Positions 16,731 through 24,924 of a stretch of DNA of 64,000 nt are shown here, one piece after another (within the stretch, counting starts at the first letter, position 1; each line of letters opens with the position of its first letter). The notes below the pieces were generated by a model that saw only the letters and a program-made list of their open reading frames with translations, had not been told where the DNA came from and searched no databases. Origin of the DNA: Phaeocystidibacter sp965659415 (GTDB lineage: Bacteria > Bacteroidota > Bacteroidia > Flavobacteriales > Schleiferiaceae); contig CBFHVA010000009.1 in the NCBI GenBank assembly GCA_965659415.1, forward strand, positions 54,004 through 118,003. Direction: 5' to 3'. A program made the position numbers and the translations under genes.

Positions 16731-16923
16731 GTAATAATGGATTGTTGGATGAAGGAGTGAAGGACATTTTAACTTAGCAAACTCCTGAAACCTGATAAAC
16801 CCAACGAACCAACCTATAAACGGTCAAACGGTTTGTCGGATCATTGGATGGAAGGACAGCATCTTTATTAAGACACTAGTTCATACTGTAGTTATCCTCT
16901 TCTCAGATTTATCCCTTAAAACA

Positions 16924-16951
16924 AAAGCCCTCCGCTTAAGCAGAGGGCTTT
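16924..16951 (-). terminator. Terminator of the nqr operon
   Basis: Perfect 9-base arms AAAGCCCTC and GAGGGCTTT enclose a loop with a further GC/GC pair. On the minus strand the stem is followed by TTTTGTTTT, 22 bases after the nqrF stop. The flanking bases could also let it end transcripts from the plus strand. Confidence 0.85.
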
Positions 16952-16973
16952 CTATATTCCGATGAACAATCAA

Positions 16974-18281
16974 TTATCCACCAAAGTCATCAAAGGATAC
17001 ATTCTCAGGTGGTACGCCAAAGTCATCACACATCTTGAGAACGGCTGCGTTCATGAGCGGTGGTCCACAGAAGTAGAACTCGATATCCTCAGGAGCATCG
17101 TGCTTGGTGAGGTAGTTATCGATTACCGCTTGGTGAACGAATCCAGTAAATCCGTCGCCTTCCGCTTCCATGCTGTCCTTCGCATTCCAGTTATCTTCTG
17201 GCAAAGGCTCAGAAAGTACTACGTGGAATTTAAAGTTCGGGAATTCACGCTCAATGCCAGTAAAGTCTTCTAAGTAGAAGAGCTCACGCTTAGAACGTCC
17301 ACCATACCAGAAACTAACTTGACGATCAGTTTTCAACGTGTGGAACAAGTGGAATAAGTGTGAACGCATTGGCGCCATACCTGCACCACCACCAATGTAA
17401 AGCATCTCTGCTTTGGTCTCCTTGATGAAGAACTCACCGTAAGGTCCTGAGATGGTTACTTTATCACCTGGTTTGCTTCCGAAGACGAAAGATGAACAAA
17501 TACCCGGGTTCACATCCATCCATTGGTTTTTCTTGCGATCCCAAGGCGGAGTCGCAATACGGATATTCAACATGATGATGTTACCTTCTGCTGGGTGGTT
17601 GGCCATGGAGTACGCGCGGAAAATTTCCTCGTCGTTCTTCATCTTAAGATCCCACAAGCCAAACTTGTCCCACTCCCCTTTGAAGTCCATAGGATCGCGT
17701 CCAAGGTCAGGGTGAGAAGTGATGTCAATGTCCTTGAAGTCTACTTCAATCGGCGGAACGTCAACCTGGATGTAACCACCTGCTTCAAAGTCGAGGGTTT
17801 CTCCTTCAGGAAGTTTAACCACGAATTCTTTAATGAAGGAGGCAACGTTGTAGTTAGATACTACCTCACACTCCCACTTCTTGATACCGAAGATTTCTTC
17901 AGGCACCTTAATTTTCATGTCGTTCTTCACCTTCACCTGGCAGCCCAATCTCCAATCTTCTTGGATTTGCTTACGGTTGAAGAAGCCTGTTTCAGTAGGG
18001 AGGATTTCTCCACCCCCTTCAAGGACCTGACACTTACACATACCGCAAGTTCCGCCACCACCGCATGCGGATGGAAGGAAGATCTTCTGGTTGCTAAGTG
18101 TTGAGAGAAGTGTGGTTCCTGATTCAACCTCAACTTGCTCGCCGTTAATATCCAAGCTCACAGGTCCGCTGGGAGCTAGTTTTGCTTTGGCTGTAAGCAA
18201 AACAAAAACCAATAGAATAGTCACTATGCCAAACGCAACAAGGCTGGCAATAATGATTGTGGTTGTACTTGCTAGAAACAT
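16974..18281 (-). CDS. nqrF: Na+-translocating NADH:quinone reductase subunit F
   Basis: NqrF, 435 residues, is the NADH-oxidising entry subunit of the sodium pump. It has one N-terminal membrane helix (about 8-30), a 2Fe-2S ferredoxin domain with ligands Cys73, Cys79, Cys82 and Cys114 (SACGGGGTCGMCKC, then RLGC), an FAD-binding motif RAYSMANHP at 222-230 and an NADH-binding glycine motif GGGAGMAPMRSH at 297-308. Electrons pass from NADH through FAD and the iron-sulphur centre to the FMN groups in NqrC and NqrB. It is the last gene of the operon, as usual, and is followed by a terminator. Confidence 0.98.
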   Translation of the reverse strand: MFLASTTTIIIASLVAFGIVTILLVFVLLTAKAKLAPSGPVSLDINGEQVEVESGTTLLSTLSNQKIFLPSACGGGGTCGMCKCQVLEGGGEILPTETGFFNRKQIQEDWRLGCQVKVKNDMKIKVPEEIFGIKKWECEVVSNYNVASFIKEFVVKLPEGETLDFEAGGYIQVDVPPIEVDFKDIDITSHPDLGRDPMDFKGEWDKFGLWDLKMKNDEEIFRAYSMANHPAEGNIIMLNIRIATPPWDRKKNQWMDVNPGICSSFVFGSKPGDKVTISGPYGEFFIKETKAEMLYIGGGAGMAPMRSHLFHLFHTLKTDRQVSFWYGGRSKRELFYLEDFTGIEREFPNFKFHVVLSEPLPEDNWNAKDSMEAEGDGFTGFVHQAVIDNYLTKHDAPEDIEFYFCGPPLMNAAVLKMCDDFGVPPENVSFDDFGG

Positions 18282-18303
18282 ATTGATTCCTTTACCTTTT
18301 CTA

Positions 18304-18921
18304 TTACAACTTAATGCCCATGAAGCTCATGAAGGCAATCCCCATCAAACCGGTAATCACAAAGGTGATACCCAAACCACGAAGTGGCGCAGGAACTGCA
18401 GAGTAGCGGATTTTTTCGCGGATAGCTGCAATGGCAACAATGGCCAAGAACCAACCCACTCCACTACCTAAACCAAACACCGTAGCGTGTCCAATAGTTG
18501 CGTATGCACGCTCTTGCATGAAGAGTGCACCACCCAATATGGAACAGTTCACTGCGATAAGAGGAAGGAAAATCCCCAAAGCAGAGTATAATGCCGGAGC
18601 GAAGCGCTCCACAATCATTTCCACCAACTGTACGATAGAAGCAATTACAGCGATGAACATGATGAAGCTCAAGAAGCTCAAATCAACTTCCGCCAACTCA
18701 GGAGAAATCCATGCTAACGCACCCTTCTGAAGTACGTGTTCTTCCAACAAATAGTTAATTGGAACGGTGATTCCCAATACGAAAATCACGGCTGCACCCA
18801 GACCCACACCGGTCTTCACAGTCTTGGATACGGCCAAATAAGAGCACATACCTAAGAAGTACGCGAAGATCATGTTGTCTACAAAGATGCTCTTTACAAA
18901 TATGCTTGCTAATTCTTGCAT
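18304..18921 (-). CDS. nqrE: Na+-translocating NADH:quinone reductase subunit E
   Basis: NqrE is a 205-residue, six-helix membrane subunit related to RnfA. The conserved half-motifs are FLGMCSYLAVSK near residue 23 and ILGGALFMQERAY near residue 110, each with a Cys nearby (Cys26, Cys108) as expected for the iron centre shared by NqrD and NqrE. Length agrees with the family. It lies 22 bases upstream of nqrF and 23 bases downstream of nqrD. Confidence 0.97.
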   Translation of the reverse strand: MQELASIFVKSIFVDNMIFAYFLGMCSYLAVSKTVKTGVGLGAAVIFVLGITVPINYLLEEHVLQKGALAWISPELAEVDLSFLSFIMFIAVIASIVQLVEMIVERFAPALYSALGIFLPLIAVNCSILGGALFMQERAYATIGHATVFGLGSGVGWFLAIVAIAAIREKIRYSAVPAPLRGLGITFVITGLMGIAFMSFMGIKL

Positions 18922-18944
18922 GATAGCGTGTCTTTGGGTCTAGG

Positions 18945-19625
18945 TTATTCTTCGATCAATGATTTGGTACGACTGCGTTGCACCCAAATAATAAGGGCAA
19001 CCACAATCAAAGCCATTGGAGGCAATAACATCATACCGTTGTTCTCGTAGCCTAGGCTATAAAGTCCAGTGCTCGCTGCTGAATCTCCCAAAACAGGAAC
19101 TCCGAACAACTTTCCTGAGCCGAGAAGCTCACGGAAGAAGGCTACAATAACGAGAATGGCGCCATAACCGGCCGCATTACCTACTGCATCGAGGAATGAT
19201 TTCCAAGGAGTATTTCCCAAGGCAAACGCCTCAAAGCGCCCCATGATGATACAGTTTGTAATAATCAAACCAACAAATACCGAAAGCTGCTTACTTACGT
19301 CGTAAAGGAATGCCTTTAGGGTTTGGTCAACCAAAATTACCAATGAGGCAACCACTACGAGCTGAACAATGATTCGAATACGATTTGGAATGAGGTTACG
19401 CATCAAAGAGATGATTACGTTACCTGCTCCGAGTACGAAGAATACCGAAAGCGACATTACGATAGCTGGCTCCAACTTTACAGTAATGGCCAAGGCAGAA
19501 CAAATACCCAATACCTGAACAGTAATTGGGTTATCCTCGTTGAGAGGATTGGTCATCAAACGTCTGTTTTTCTTCGAAAACAGAGGTTCACTGGTTTTTA
19601 CAACTTCTTGCGTTTCTGTGCTCAT
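18945..19625 (-). CDS. nqrD: Na+-translocating NADH:quinone reductase subunit D
   Basis: NqrD, 226 residues, is the second RnfA/RnfE-type membrane subunit and the pseudo-symmetric partner of NqrE. NPITVQVLGICSALAIT near residue 32 and IVGLIITNCIIMGRFEAFA-type sequence near residue 120 supply the Cys residues of the membrane iron centre. Six helices are predicted. The gene ends 23 bases before nqrE and starts 1 base after the nqrC stop. Confidence 0.97.
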   Translation of the reverse strand: MSTETQEVVKTSEPLFSKKNRRLMTNPLNEDNPITVQVLGICSALAITVKLEPAIVMSLSVFFVLGAGNVIISLMRNLIPNRIRIIVQLVVVASLVILVDQTLKAFLYDVSKQLSVFVGLIITNCIIMGRFEAFALGNTPWKSFLDAVGNAAGYGAILVIVAFFRELLGSGKLFGVPVLGDSAASTGLYSLGYENNGMMLLPPMALIVVALIIWVQRSRTKSLIEE

Positions 19626-19626
19626 A

Positions 19627-20340
19627 TTACTGTGCGTTGAGTGCGGTTGTGTTCATTGTGCTTTGGAAATAACCGATATACGGCTTCAAGCACTCTTCTA
19701 ACATGTCATCAACTCCATCAGAAGTAATGGTACCTCCGGAGATGCCATCTACTTGATAGTCGCCGCTTGGGATTCCTTTGATTACGGCTACAGAAACGAA
19801 ATCTCCGCCATCCATAATCTGCTTCCCTTGGAACTTATCTTGGAACATATCTGTCGCAATTTCAGCTCCTAAGCCTGGAGTTTCTCCTTTGTGACCGAAT
19901 GTAGCACCGTAAACCGTGCTTCCATCTTCTTCTAAAGAAATATATCCCCAGATTGGTCCCCAAAGTCCTTTACCACGAAGAGGAACGATGTAGTATGTAC
20001 TCCCGTCCTTCTCTGCAACGTAAAGTGGTACTTCACGCTCTTCAGCTGAGAGTGCCACTGCATCGGCCATGTTGATATCAAAAGGGGCTACTTCTGAATC
20101 TACCGAAGCACCATTCTTAATTACCAGTCTCTCTTTGATGTAATCATCGAACTGAGCTTCCGCTTCTGGACGTGTTAGAATCACGCCAATGGACTTCAAA
20201 ATGTCCTGTTGCTTTTCTTGACGTACGTTGGCCTCTTGACGGTCTTTCAACGCAATGCTGGTTCCTGAAAGGAGCGCAGCCACCACAATCACCATAATTA
20301 AGGCGAATACGTACGTATACTTATTGCTATTTACGTCCAT
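19627..20340 (-). CDS. nqrC: Na+-translocating NADH:quinone reductase subunit C
   Basis: NqrC, 237 residues from the ATG at 20340, which lies 4 bases after the nqrB stop and directly before the membrane anchor (KYTYVFALIMVIVVAALLSG). An in-frame start 33 bases upstream would overlap nqrB and is less likely. The soluble domain carries the covalent FMN site in DGISGGTITSDGV; the flavinylated residue should be Thr204. The motif is SGGT rather than the SGAT of many NqrC proteins, still within what ApbE accepts. The ApbE needed for attachment is encoded at 14825-15826. Confidence 0.97.
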   Translation of the reverse strand: MDVNSNKYTYVFALIMVIVVAALLSGTSIALKDRQEANVRQEKQQDILKSIGVILTRPEAEAQFDDYIKERLVIKNGASVDSEVAPFDINMADAVALSAEEREVPLYVAEKDGSTYYIVPLRGKGLWGPIWGYISLEEDGSTVYGATFGHKGETPGLGAEIATDMFQDKFQGKQIMDGGDFVSVAVIKGIPSGDYQVDGISGGTITSDGVDDMLEECLKPYIGYFQSTMNTTALNAQ

Positions 20341-20344
20341 GTTA

Positions 20345-21547
20345 TTATGATTTTGCCGTAGCGAGTTGAGCACGCTTCTGGCGCTTTTTCACATTTGCTT
20401 GAATCACGTAGTGGTCAATCAACGGCGCCATTACGTTCATGAAGAGGATGGCGAGCATTACACCTTCTGGATAGGCCGGGTTGAACACGCGGATCATGAT
20501 ACAGAAGATACCTACCAACAATCCGTAAATCCATTTACCTCTTTCCGTTTGTGAAGCGGATACCGGATCGGTAGCCATAAACACAATACCGAAGGCGAAG
20601 CCTCCGTACACCAAATGATAGTAGAATGGAATTCCCATGAAGGCTTGTTGCTCAGGACTGATTGCATACGGTGCAACCCAATTAAAGATGAGCCCCATAA
20701 GTACCGCTCCTACCACTCCACTGAACATGATCTTCCAGCTACCTACGCCGGTGTAAATCAAGTATAGTCCACCAAGAAGAATGGCCAAGGCACTGGTTTC
20801 ACCCATTGAACCTGGAATAAACCCAAGGAATGCATCCCAAGCTGATAACGACTGATCCGCAATTTGAGGAGCCGTTTCACCTGCGGCAAATTGACCGAGC
20901 GCTGTAGCTCCTGAGAAACCATCAACAGCCTCTCCGGCTTTCATACCACCAATCCAAACTTTGTCGCCACTCATCCAAGATGGATAGGCAAAGAACGCAA
21001 AGGCACGAGCCGTAAGCGCTGGGTTCAAGATATTCATACCTGTTCCACCGAACACTTCTTTACCGATCAATACGGCGAAGATGGTAGAAATGGCCACCAT
21101 CCAGAGTGGAATGTCAGCTGGCATGATCAAAGGAATCAACATACCTGAAACCAAGAAACCCTCGTTCACTGGGTGCTTGCGCAAGTAGGAGAAGAGAATT
21201 TCAACTCCCAAACCTGCCGCATAAGTAATGGCAATCATAGGGAGCAACTTCAAAGCACCGTAGAGCACGTTATCCATTAAAGTAGCTTCTGTTTCTCCTA
21301 TGGCCAGGTGGTGCCAGTAACCTGTATTCCACATACCGAAGAGAATGGCTGGAACCAAGGCCATAATTACAGTGGCCATGGTGCGCTTCAGGTCGATGCT
21401 ATCGCGGACGTGAGCACCACTGTGGGTGGTATGGTCCGGAACAAACATCATAGTTTCCAATGCGTTGTGCAACGGATAAAGCGGCTTGAGCTTTCCGGTT
21501 GTAACGGCTGGGCGAGTTTTATCGAGAATGTTTTGAATAAACTTCAT
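20345..21547 (-). CDS. nqrB: Na+-translocating NADH:quinone reductase subunit B
   Basis: NqrB is the 400-residue membrane subunit with about ten helices that carries covalent FMN, binds riboflavin and ubiquinone-type substrates and forms the sodium path. The FMN site is DGFSGATALGQF, with Thr215 as the attachment residue. Conserved KPLYPLHNALETMMF near residue 21, KEVFGGTGMNILNPALTARAF-type sequence near residue 163 and FATDPVSAS-like FMATDPVSASQTERGKW near the C-terminus are present. The gene follows nqrA after 12 bases. Confidence 0.98.
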   Translation of the reverse strand: MKFIQNILDKTRPAVTTGKLKPLYPLHNALETMMFVPDHTTHSGAHVRDSIDLKRTMATVIMALVPAILFGMWNTGYWHHLAIGETEATLMDNVLYGALKLLPMIAITYAAGLGVEILFSYLRKHPVNEGFLVSGMLIPLIMPADIPLWMVAISTIFAVLIGKEVFGGTGMNILNPALTARAFAFFAYPSWMSGDKVWIGGMKAGEAVDGFSGATALGQFAAGETAPQIADQSLSAWDAFLGFIPGSMGETSALAILLGGLYLIYTGVGSWKIMFSGVVGAVLMGLIFNWVAPYAISPEQQAFMGIPFYYHLVYGGFAFGIVFMATDPVSASQTERGKWIYGLLVGIFCIMIRVFNPAYPEGVMLAILFMNVMAPLIDHYVIQANVKKRQKRAQLATAKS

Positions 21548-21559
21548 AAATCTACTGCA

Positions 21560-22912
21560 TTAAACCAATTCTTGATACATGTAATCCAATCCTTCACGAA
21601 CCGTTTCCTGCAAAGGAATTTTAGAAGTACAGATCACCTCTGGAAGGGCGAAATCTTCTTCGGTCACCTCATAGATACCCAAGTTCTCCATCAACTCAAT
21701 ATCGCGCACCATAATGGCCTTGATCAATTGTTGTGGATAGATATCAAATGGGAACACCTGTTCGTATTGACCTGTGACTACGAAGGCACGTTCTTCCCCG
21801 TGCATGTTCGTGTTTAAGGTGAATTTCTTATTTGGGGTCAACCAACTAAAGAAGGTTCTCGACAAGGAGAACTTCCCAAAACCAGGAAGTACCCAACCCA
21901 AGAACTCGGTTTGATTCCCTTCTGGGATAACCGTAAGCTGGTCGTGATTATAGCCTAGGTAACCATCCTTTCCCGTGTTGGCGCCAGTATACACGTTACC
22001 CGAAATGAAGCGATTGTTATCGCTCTTCATTCCCGACGAAAACAAAGCGCTCAAGTTGGCACCTGAAGTCAATTTGTAATACTGTGGTTGCTCCACCTCA
22101 GATCCGGTAAGGGCAACTACGCGTTCTGGACGATAGTTTCCTTCCTTGAATAGGCGACCCAACACAATTACATCTTGAGGATTCATGGTCCAAACCACTT
22201 CTCCCTTATTAATTGGATCGATATGGTGAATTTGGGTTCCCACGTTACCAGCTGGATGCGGACCTTCAAATTGATGAAGTTCTACTCCTTGCACATTGGC
22301 AAAAGCTGGACTTGGAGTAACACCTGCCTCTAACGAAAGATGTATTTTTCCTTCGGTCAATTTGGCAAGCGCATTCACTCCCGTTTGGAACTCCTCTTCC
22401 AAACCTGCTACTGCGAAATTTGTATCCGGAGCAAGCGGGTTGGTATTCATTCCTGAAATAAAAATGGACTTCGGCTTGTCATCAGGGCGCGCCATACGGC
22501 CGTAAGGACGCATCTGTAAAGATGGCCAAACACCGCTCTTAAGCATGCGCTCAATAATCTCCTCTCGCGAAAGCGTTTGAGGATCAGCCTTTCCGAAATC
22601 TACATACTTCACTTCCGCGTCAGGAAGAATTCTGATAGATAGGATTTTACGCTTATCTCCACGGACAACTTCAGCGATCTCTCCACTCACAGGAGCACAC
22701 ACTTTGATATTCTCATTCTCTTTCGAATGGAAAATCACATCACCAGCGAGAACTTTATCGCCGGCACGCGCCTCAAGTTTTGGAATTACACCATTGAAAT
22801 CATCGGGAACTAGCGCATAATGGCTAACTGAAGGGGCTTCTCCGAACTTTTGTTCCGCCGAACCCACAAGCTTAATGTCGTATCCTTTTCGGATCTTAAT
22901 CACATTCGACAT
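21560..22912 (-). CDS. nqrA: Na+-translocating NADH:quinone reductase subunit A
   Basis: NqrA, 450 residues, is the soluble cytoplasmic subunit of the pump, related to RnfC but without iron-sulphur centres. The N-terminus KIRKGYDIKLVGSAEQ and the lipoyl-like segment (ARAGDKVLAGDVIFHSKENE, KVCAPVSGEI) are typical, as is YVTGGANLSA-like sequence (YYKLTSGANLSALFSSG). It is the first gene of the six-gene operon in the standard order A-B-C-D-E-F. A -7 box is seen 35 bases upstream, and two palindromes lie beyond it. Confidence 0.97.
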   Translation of the reverse strand: MSNVIKIRKGYDIKLVGSAEQKFGEAPSVSHYALVPDDFNGVIPKLEARAGDKVLAGDVIFHSKENENIKVCAPVSGEIAEVVRGDKRKILSIRILPDAEVKYVDFGKADPQTLSREEIIERMLKSGVWPSLQMRPYGRMARPDDKPKSIFISGMNTNPLAPDTNFAVAGLEEEFQTGVNALAKLTEGKIHLSLEAGVTPSPAFANVQGVELHQFEGPHPAGNVGTQIHHIDPINKGEVVWTMNPQDVIVLGRLFKEGNYRPERVVALTGSEVEQPQYYKLTSGANLSALFSSGMKSDNNRFISGNVYTGANTGKDGYLGYNHDQLTVIPEGNQTEFLGWVLPGFGKFSLSRTFFSWLTPNKKFTLNTNMHGEERAFVVTGQYEQVFPFDIYPQQLIKAIMVRDIELMENLGIYEVTEEDFALPEVICTSKIPLQETVREGLDYMYQELV

Positions 22913-22947
22913 GTCACCGACTCAATTATCGTTTAAAAAAACACGCG

Positions 22948-22955
22948 CAAAAGTA
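22948..22955 (-). promoter_or_regulatory. -7 box of the nqr operon
   Basis: On the minus strand these bases read TACTTTTG, a match to TAnnTTTG, placing the transcript start near 22941 and giving a leader of about 28 bases before nqrA. No clear -33 element lies at the expected distance. Confidence 0.5.
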
Positions 22956-22991
22956 CATATTGTTCACGTCTGCTGACCTCATTCTATTCTA

Positions 22992-23033
22992 TTTAGATGA
23001 AATCTAAACAAAGTGAACTGATACGTAGTTCAC
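22992..23033. promoter_or_regulatory. Two perfect inverted repeats between nqrA and the plug gene
   Basis: TTTAGAT-GAA-ATCTAAA (22992-23008) and GTGAACT-GATACGT-AGTTCAC (23013-23033) are both perfect, with 7-base arms, 4 bases apart. A further half-site GTTCAC lies at 22962-22967. They sit upstream of the nqr -7 box and also upstream of the divergent plug gene, so a regulator bound here could affect both. No regulator is encoded next to them. Confidence 0.45.
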
Positions 23034-23096
23034 GGGTCGGCGAATTTACGAATAAATAGGTACTTTGGCAGGTAAATTGAACGTTCTTAGGACGAC

Positions 23097-24356
23097 ATGA
23101 CAAAATACCTTCTCAGTACACTCTTCATCGCCCTTTTTTCAACCGCAGTTGGAGCCGATGAACCACCAGCCGTTAACCGCGTCTATCACCCAAATCTCAA
23201 AACCGTTGAGCTTCGCCGGAGCAACGTGTATGCGAGTGGCGCTCGATATATGCCACTTGGGAAGATGAATGCCATGCAATTATCATTTGATGATTTTGAT
23301 GCCGATTTCAAGAACTACAATTACACCTTTTTGCATTGCAATGCTGATTGGACACCATCTGACTTAATCAAAAGCGAATACCTCAGCTCATATCAACAAG
23401 AGATTATTCGCAACTATGATTTCTCTTTCAACACCTTTGTACCTTTCACACATTACGAGCTGAGTTTTCCGAACCAGTATGTGAAGTTTACGAAGAGCGG
23501 TAATTATTTGCTCATCGTTTATACTGATGATCCCAACGAGCCCGCTTTCACATTGCGATTCGTTATTTACGAAGAGCTTGTTACCATTTCGGCCGACACG
23601 CGCAGAGCGAATACAGCCGATGTAATGAATACCCATCAGCAAGTTGACTTTACCATCTTTCATGGAAGTTATCCCATTCCCAATCCTTTTGATGATTTAA
23701 AGGTGATAATTCTGCAAAACCACCGCTGGGATAATTCCATCCGCGGATTGAAACCCCGTTTTTTAAGCAACAACTCACTGAACTACGATTACGATCTGGA
23801 AAACAACTTTTTAGGTGGAAACGAATTCCGCGAGTTCGATACGAAGGACATGCGCACACAGTCCCTGCGCATCCGCAAGATTGAAATCGATACTTCTTGG
23901 GTAGCCTATGTTCAGGAAGAAGAAAGTCGTCAGTTTCGAGAGTTCATTACTTGGGAAGATTTGAATGGTTCCTACTTCGTGCGAAAGCTCGATAGTGAAG
24001 CACCAGGAACCGAGGCCGATTACGTACTGATGGACTTTTACTTGAAGTACCCGGCACCTCAACCGGGAGGTGTGTTTCTATTTGGTGAATTTACCAATTG
24101 GAGCATGGACCCCCAGTGGGCGCTTGAGTATGATTTTCAGGAACGCGCCTATCGAGGAAGGTTCTACATCAAACAAGGTTTCTACAACTACGTGTACGCA
24201 ACGATGAATTCGGCGGCCGGAGCAAGTACTTCCATTTTCGAAGGTGACCATTGGGAAACGGAAAACGAATACACCATTTTGGTATATCACCGAGAAATCG
24301 GCATTCGATATGACCGCGTAGTGGGAGTCACCACCTCAAATTATATCGGTGACTAA
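23097..24356 (+). CDS. Type IX secretion plug protein (DUF5103 family)
   Basis: A 419-residue secreted protein with a signal peptide (MTKYLLSTLFIALFSTAVGA). It matches the family once called DUF5103 and now named T9SS plug: the N-terminal beta domain with LKTVELRRSNVYAS and QLSFDDFDADFKNYNYTF, a middle part with HQQVDFTIFHGSYPIPNPFDD, and a C-terminal E-set-like domain (GVFLFGEFTNWSMDPQWALEY). In Flavobacterium johnsoniae the Plug protein closes the periplasmic side of the SprA translocon channel when no cargo is passing. This fits the T9SS cargo proteins at 12367 and 50548. It is transcribed divergently from nqrA. Confidence 0.88.
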   Translation: MTKYLLSTLFIALFSTAVGADEPPAVNRVYHPNLKTVELRRSNVYASGARYMPLGKMNAMQLSFDDFDADFKNYNYTFLHCNADWTPSDLIKSEYLSSYQQEIIRNYDFSFNTFVPFTHYELSFPNQYVKFTKSGNYLLIVYTDDPNEPAFTLRFVIYEELVTISADTRRANTADVMNTHQQVDFTIFHGSYPIPNPFDDLKVIILQNHRWDNSIRGLKPRFLSNNSLNYDYDLENNFLGGNEFREFDTKDMRTQSLRIRKIEIDTSWVAYVQEEESRQFREFITWEDLNGSYFVRKLDSEAPGTEADYVLMDFYLKYPAPQPGGVFLFGEFTNWSMDPQWALEYDFQERAYRGRFYIKQGFYNYVYATMNSAAGASTSIFEGDHWETENEYTILVYHREIGIRYDRVVGVTTSNYIGD

Positions 24357-24516
24357 GCTTTGCTGCCACTCACAAATTTGTCGTAAACTTGGTATTCAAT
24401 CGAAGTTATGCCACGACCCATTAAAAAAACCGACCACTGCTTAACTTGAACCTAGGTATCGTTACGATTATTTTCCTACTTTTAGTAGCAAGTGTCTCAG
24501 TAATACTTTATTCAGT

Positions 24517-24903
24517 TTGGTTACCCTCGTTACATCAGGCATTAAAGTCACCGTTTCCACCGGCTTTGAAGGTAGATTCTTCAGCAAGCATGGAGCGCTT
24601 TATGTTTTCTCCTATGATGTAGCCATAGAGAATATGGGGCATGAAACCGTTCAGCTGCTGGGACGTCATTGGTTCATATACGACACCGGCGACGGCCCGA
24701 GTGAGGTAGAGGGAACCGGAGTGATTGGCAAACAGCCCATAATTGCTCCTGGTGAGGTACACACGTATAGTTCGGGTTGTCATTTAAGAGCAAGTATAGG
24801 CGCCATGCGAGGTGTTTATCGAATGGTGAAACTCTCTAATGGAGAGGCTTTTGAAGTACAAATTCCCACATTCCAGTTTTTCGCTTCATCTCGACTCAAT
24901 TAA
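24517..24903 (+). CDS. apaG: ApaG family protein, TTG start
   Basis: A single-domain ApaG protein of 128 residues with the expected fibronectin-like beta-sandwich. Conserved features are YVFSYDVAIENMGHETVQLL, RHWFIYD and the glycine-rich GTGVIGKQPIIAPGEVHTYSSG, then GAMRGVYRM. Function of ApaG alone is not settled; it is linked to cobalt/magnesium and to stress phenotypes. No ATG or GTG suits the family's N-terminus: the frame opens after a stop at 24442 and the only fitting start is TTG at 24517, which gives the typical MVT.VTSGIKV beginning. It is followed 21 bases later by sua5, which has its own -7 box. Confidence 0.9.
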   Translation: MVTLVTSGIKVTVSTGFEGRFFSKHGALYVFSYDVAIENMGHETVQLLGRHWFIYDTGDGPSEVEGTGVIGKQPIIAPGEVHTYSSGCHLRASIGAMRGVYRMVKLSNGEAFEVQIPTFQFFASSRLN

Positions 24904-24909
24904 GCCGCT

Positions 24910-24917
24910 TACCTTTG
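24910..24917 (+). promoter_or_regulatory. -7 box directly before sua5
   Basis: TACCTTTG (a perfect TAnnTTTG) starts 7 bases after the apaG stop and ends 7 bases before the sua5 ATG at 24925. It implies an internal promoter and a leaderless or nearly leaderless sua5 transcript. Confidence 0.5.
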
Positions 24918-24924
24918 CGGCCTG

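Noticed and set aside
16731..16923. Loosely repeated GGATG-AAGGA words in the spacer before the nqr terminator.
   Set aside because: The copies are short and inexact, with no pairing or coding support.
17523..18104. A 193-codon open frame on the plus strand inside nqrF.
   Set aside because: It lies wholly antisense to a strongly conserved gene, has no recognisable domain or promoter and follows from codon use of nqrF.
24406..24620. A hydrophobic reading frame (GIVTIIFLLLVASVSVILYS) just before and across the apaG start, in another frame.
   Set aside because: It has only a TTG to start with and ends inside apaG after about 60 codons; the apaG frame is clearly conserved. AT-rich leader DNA can give such stretches.
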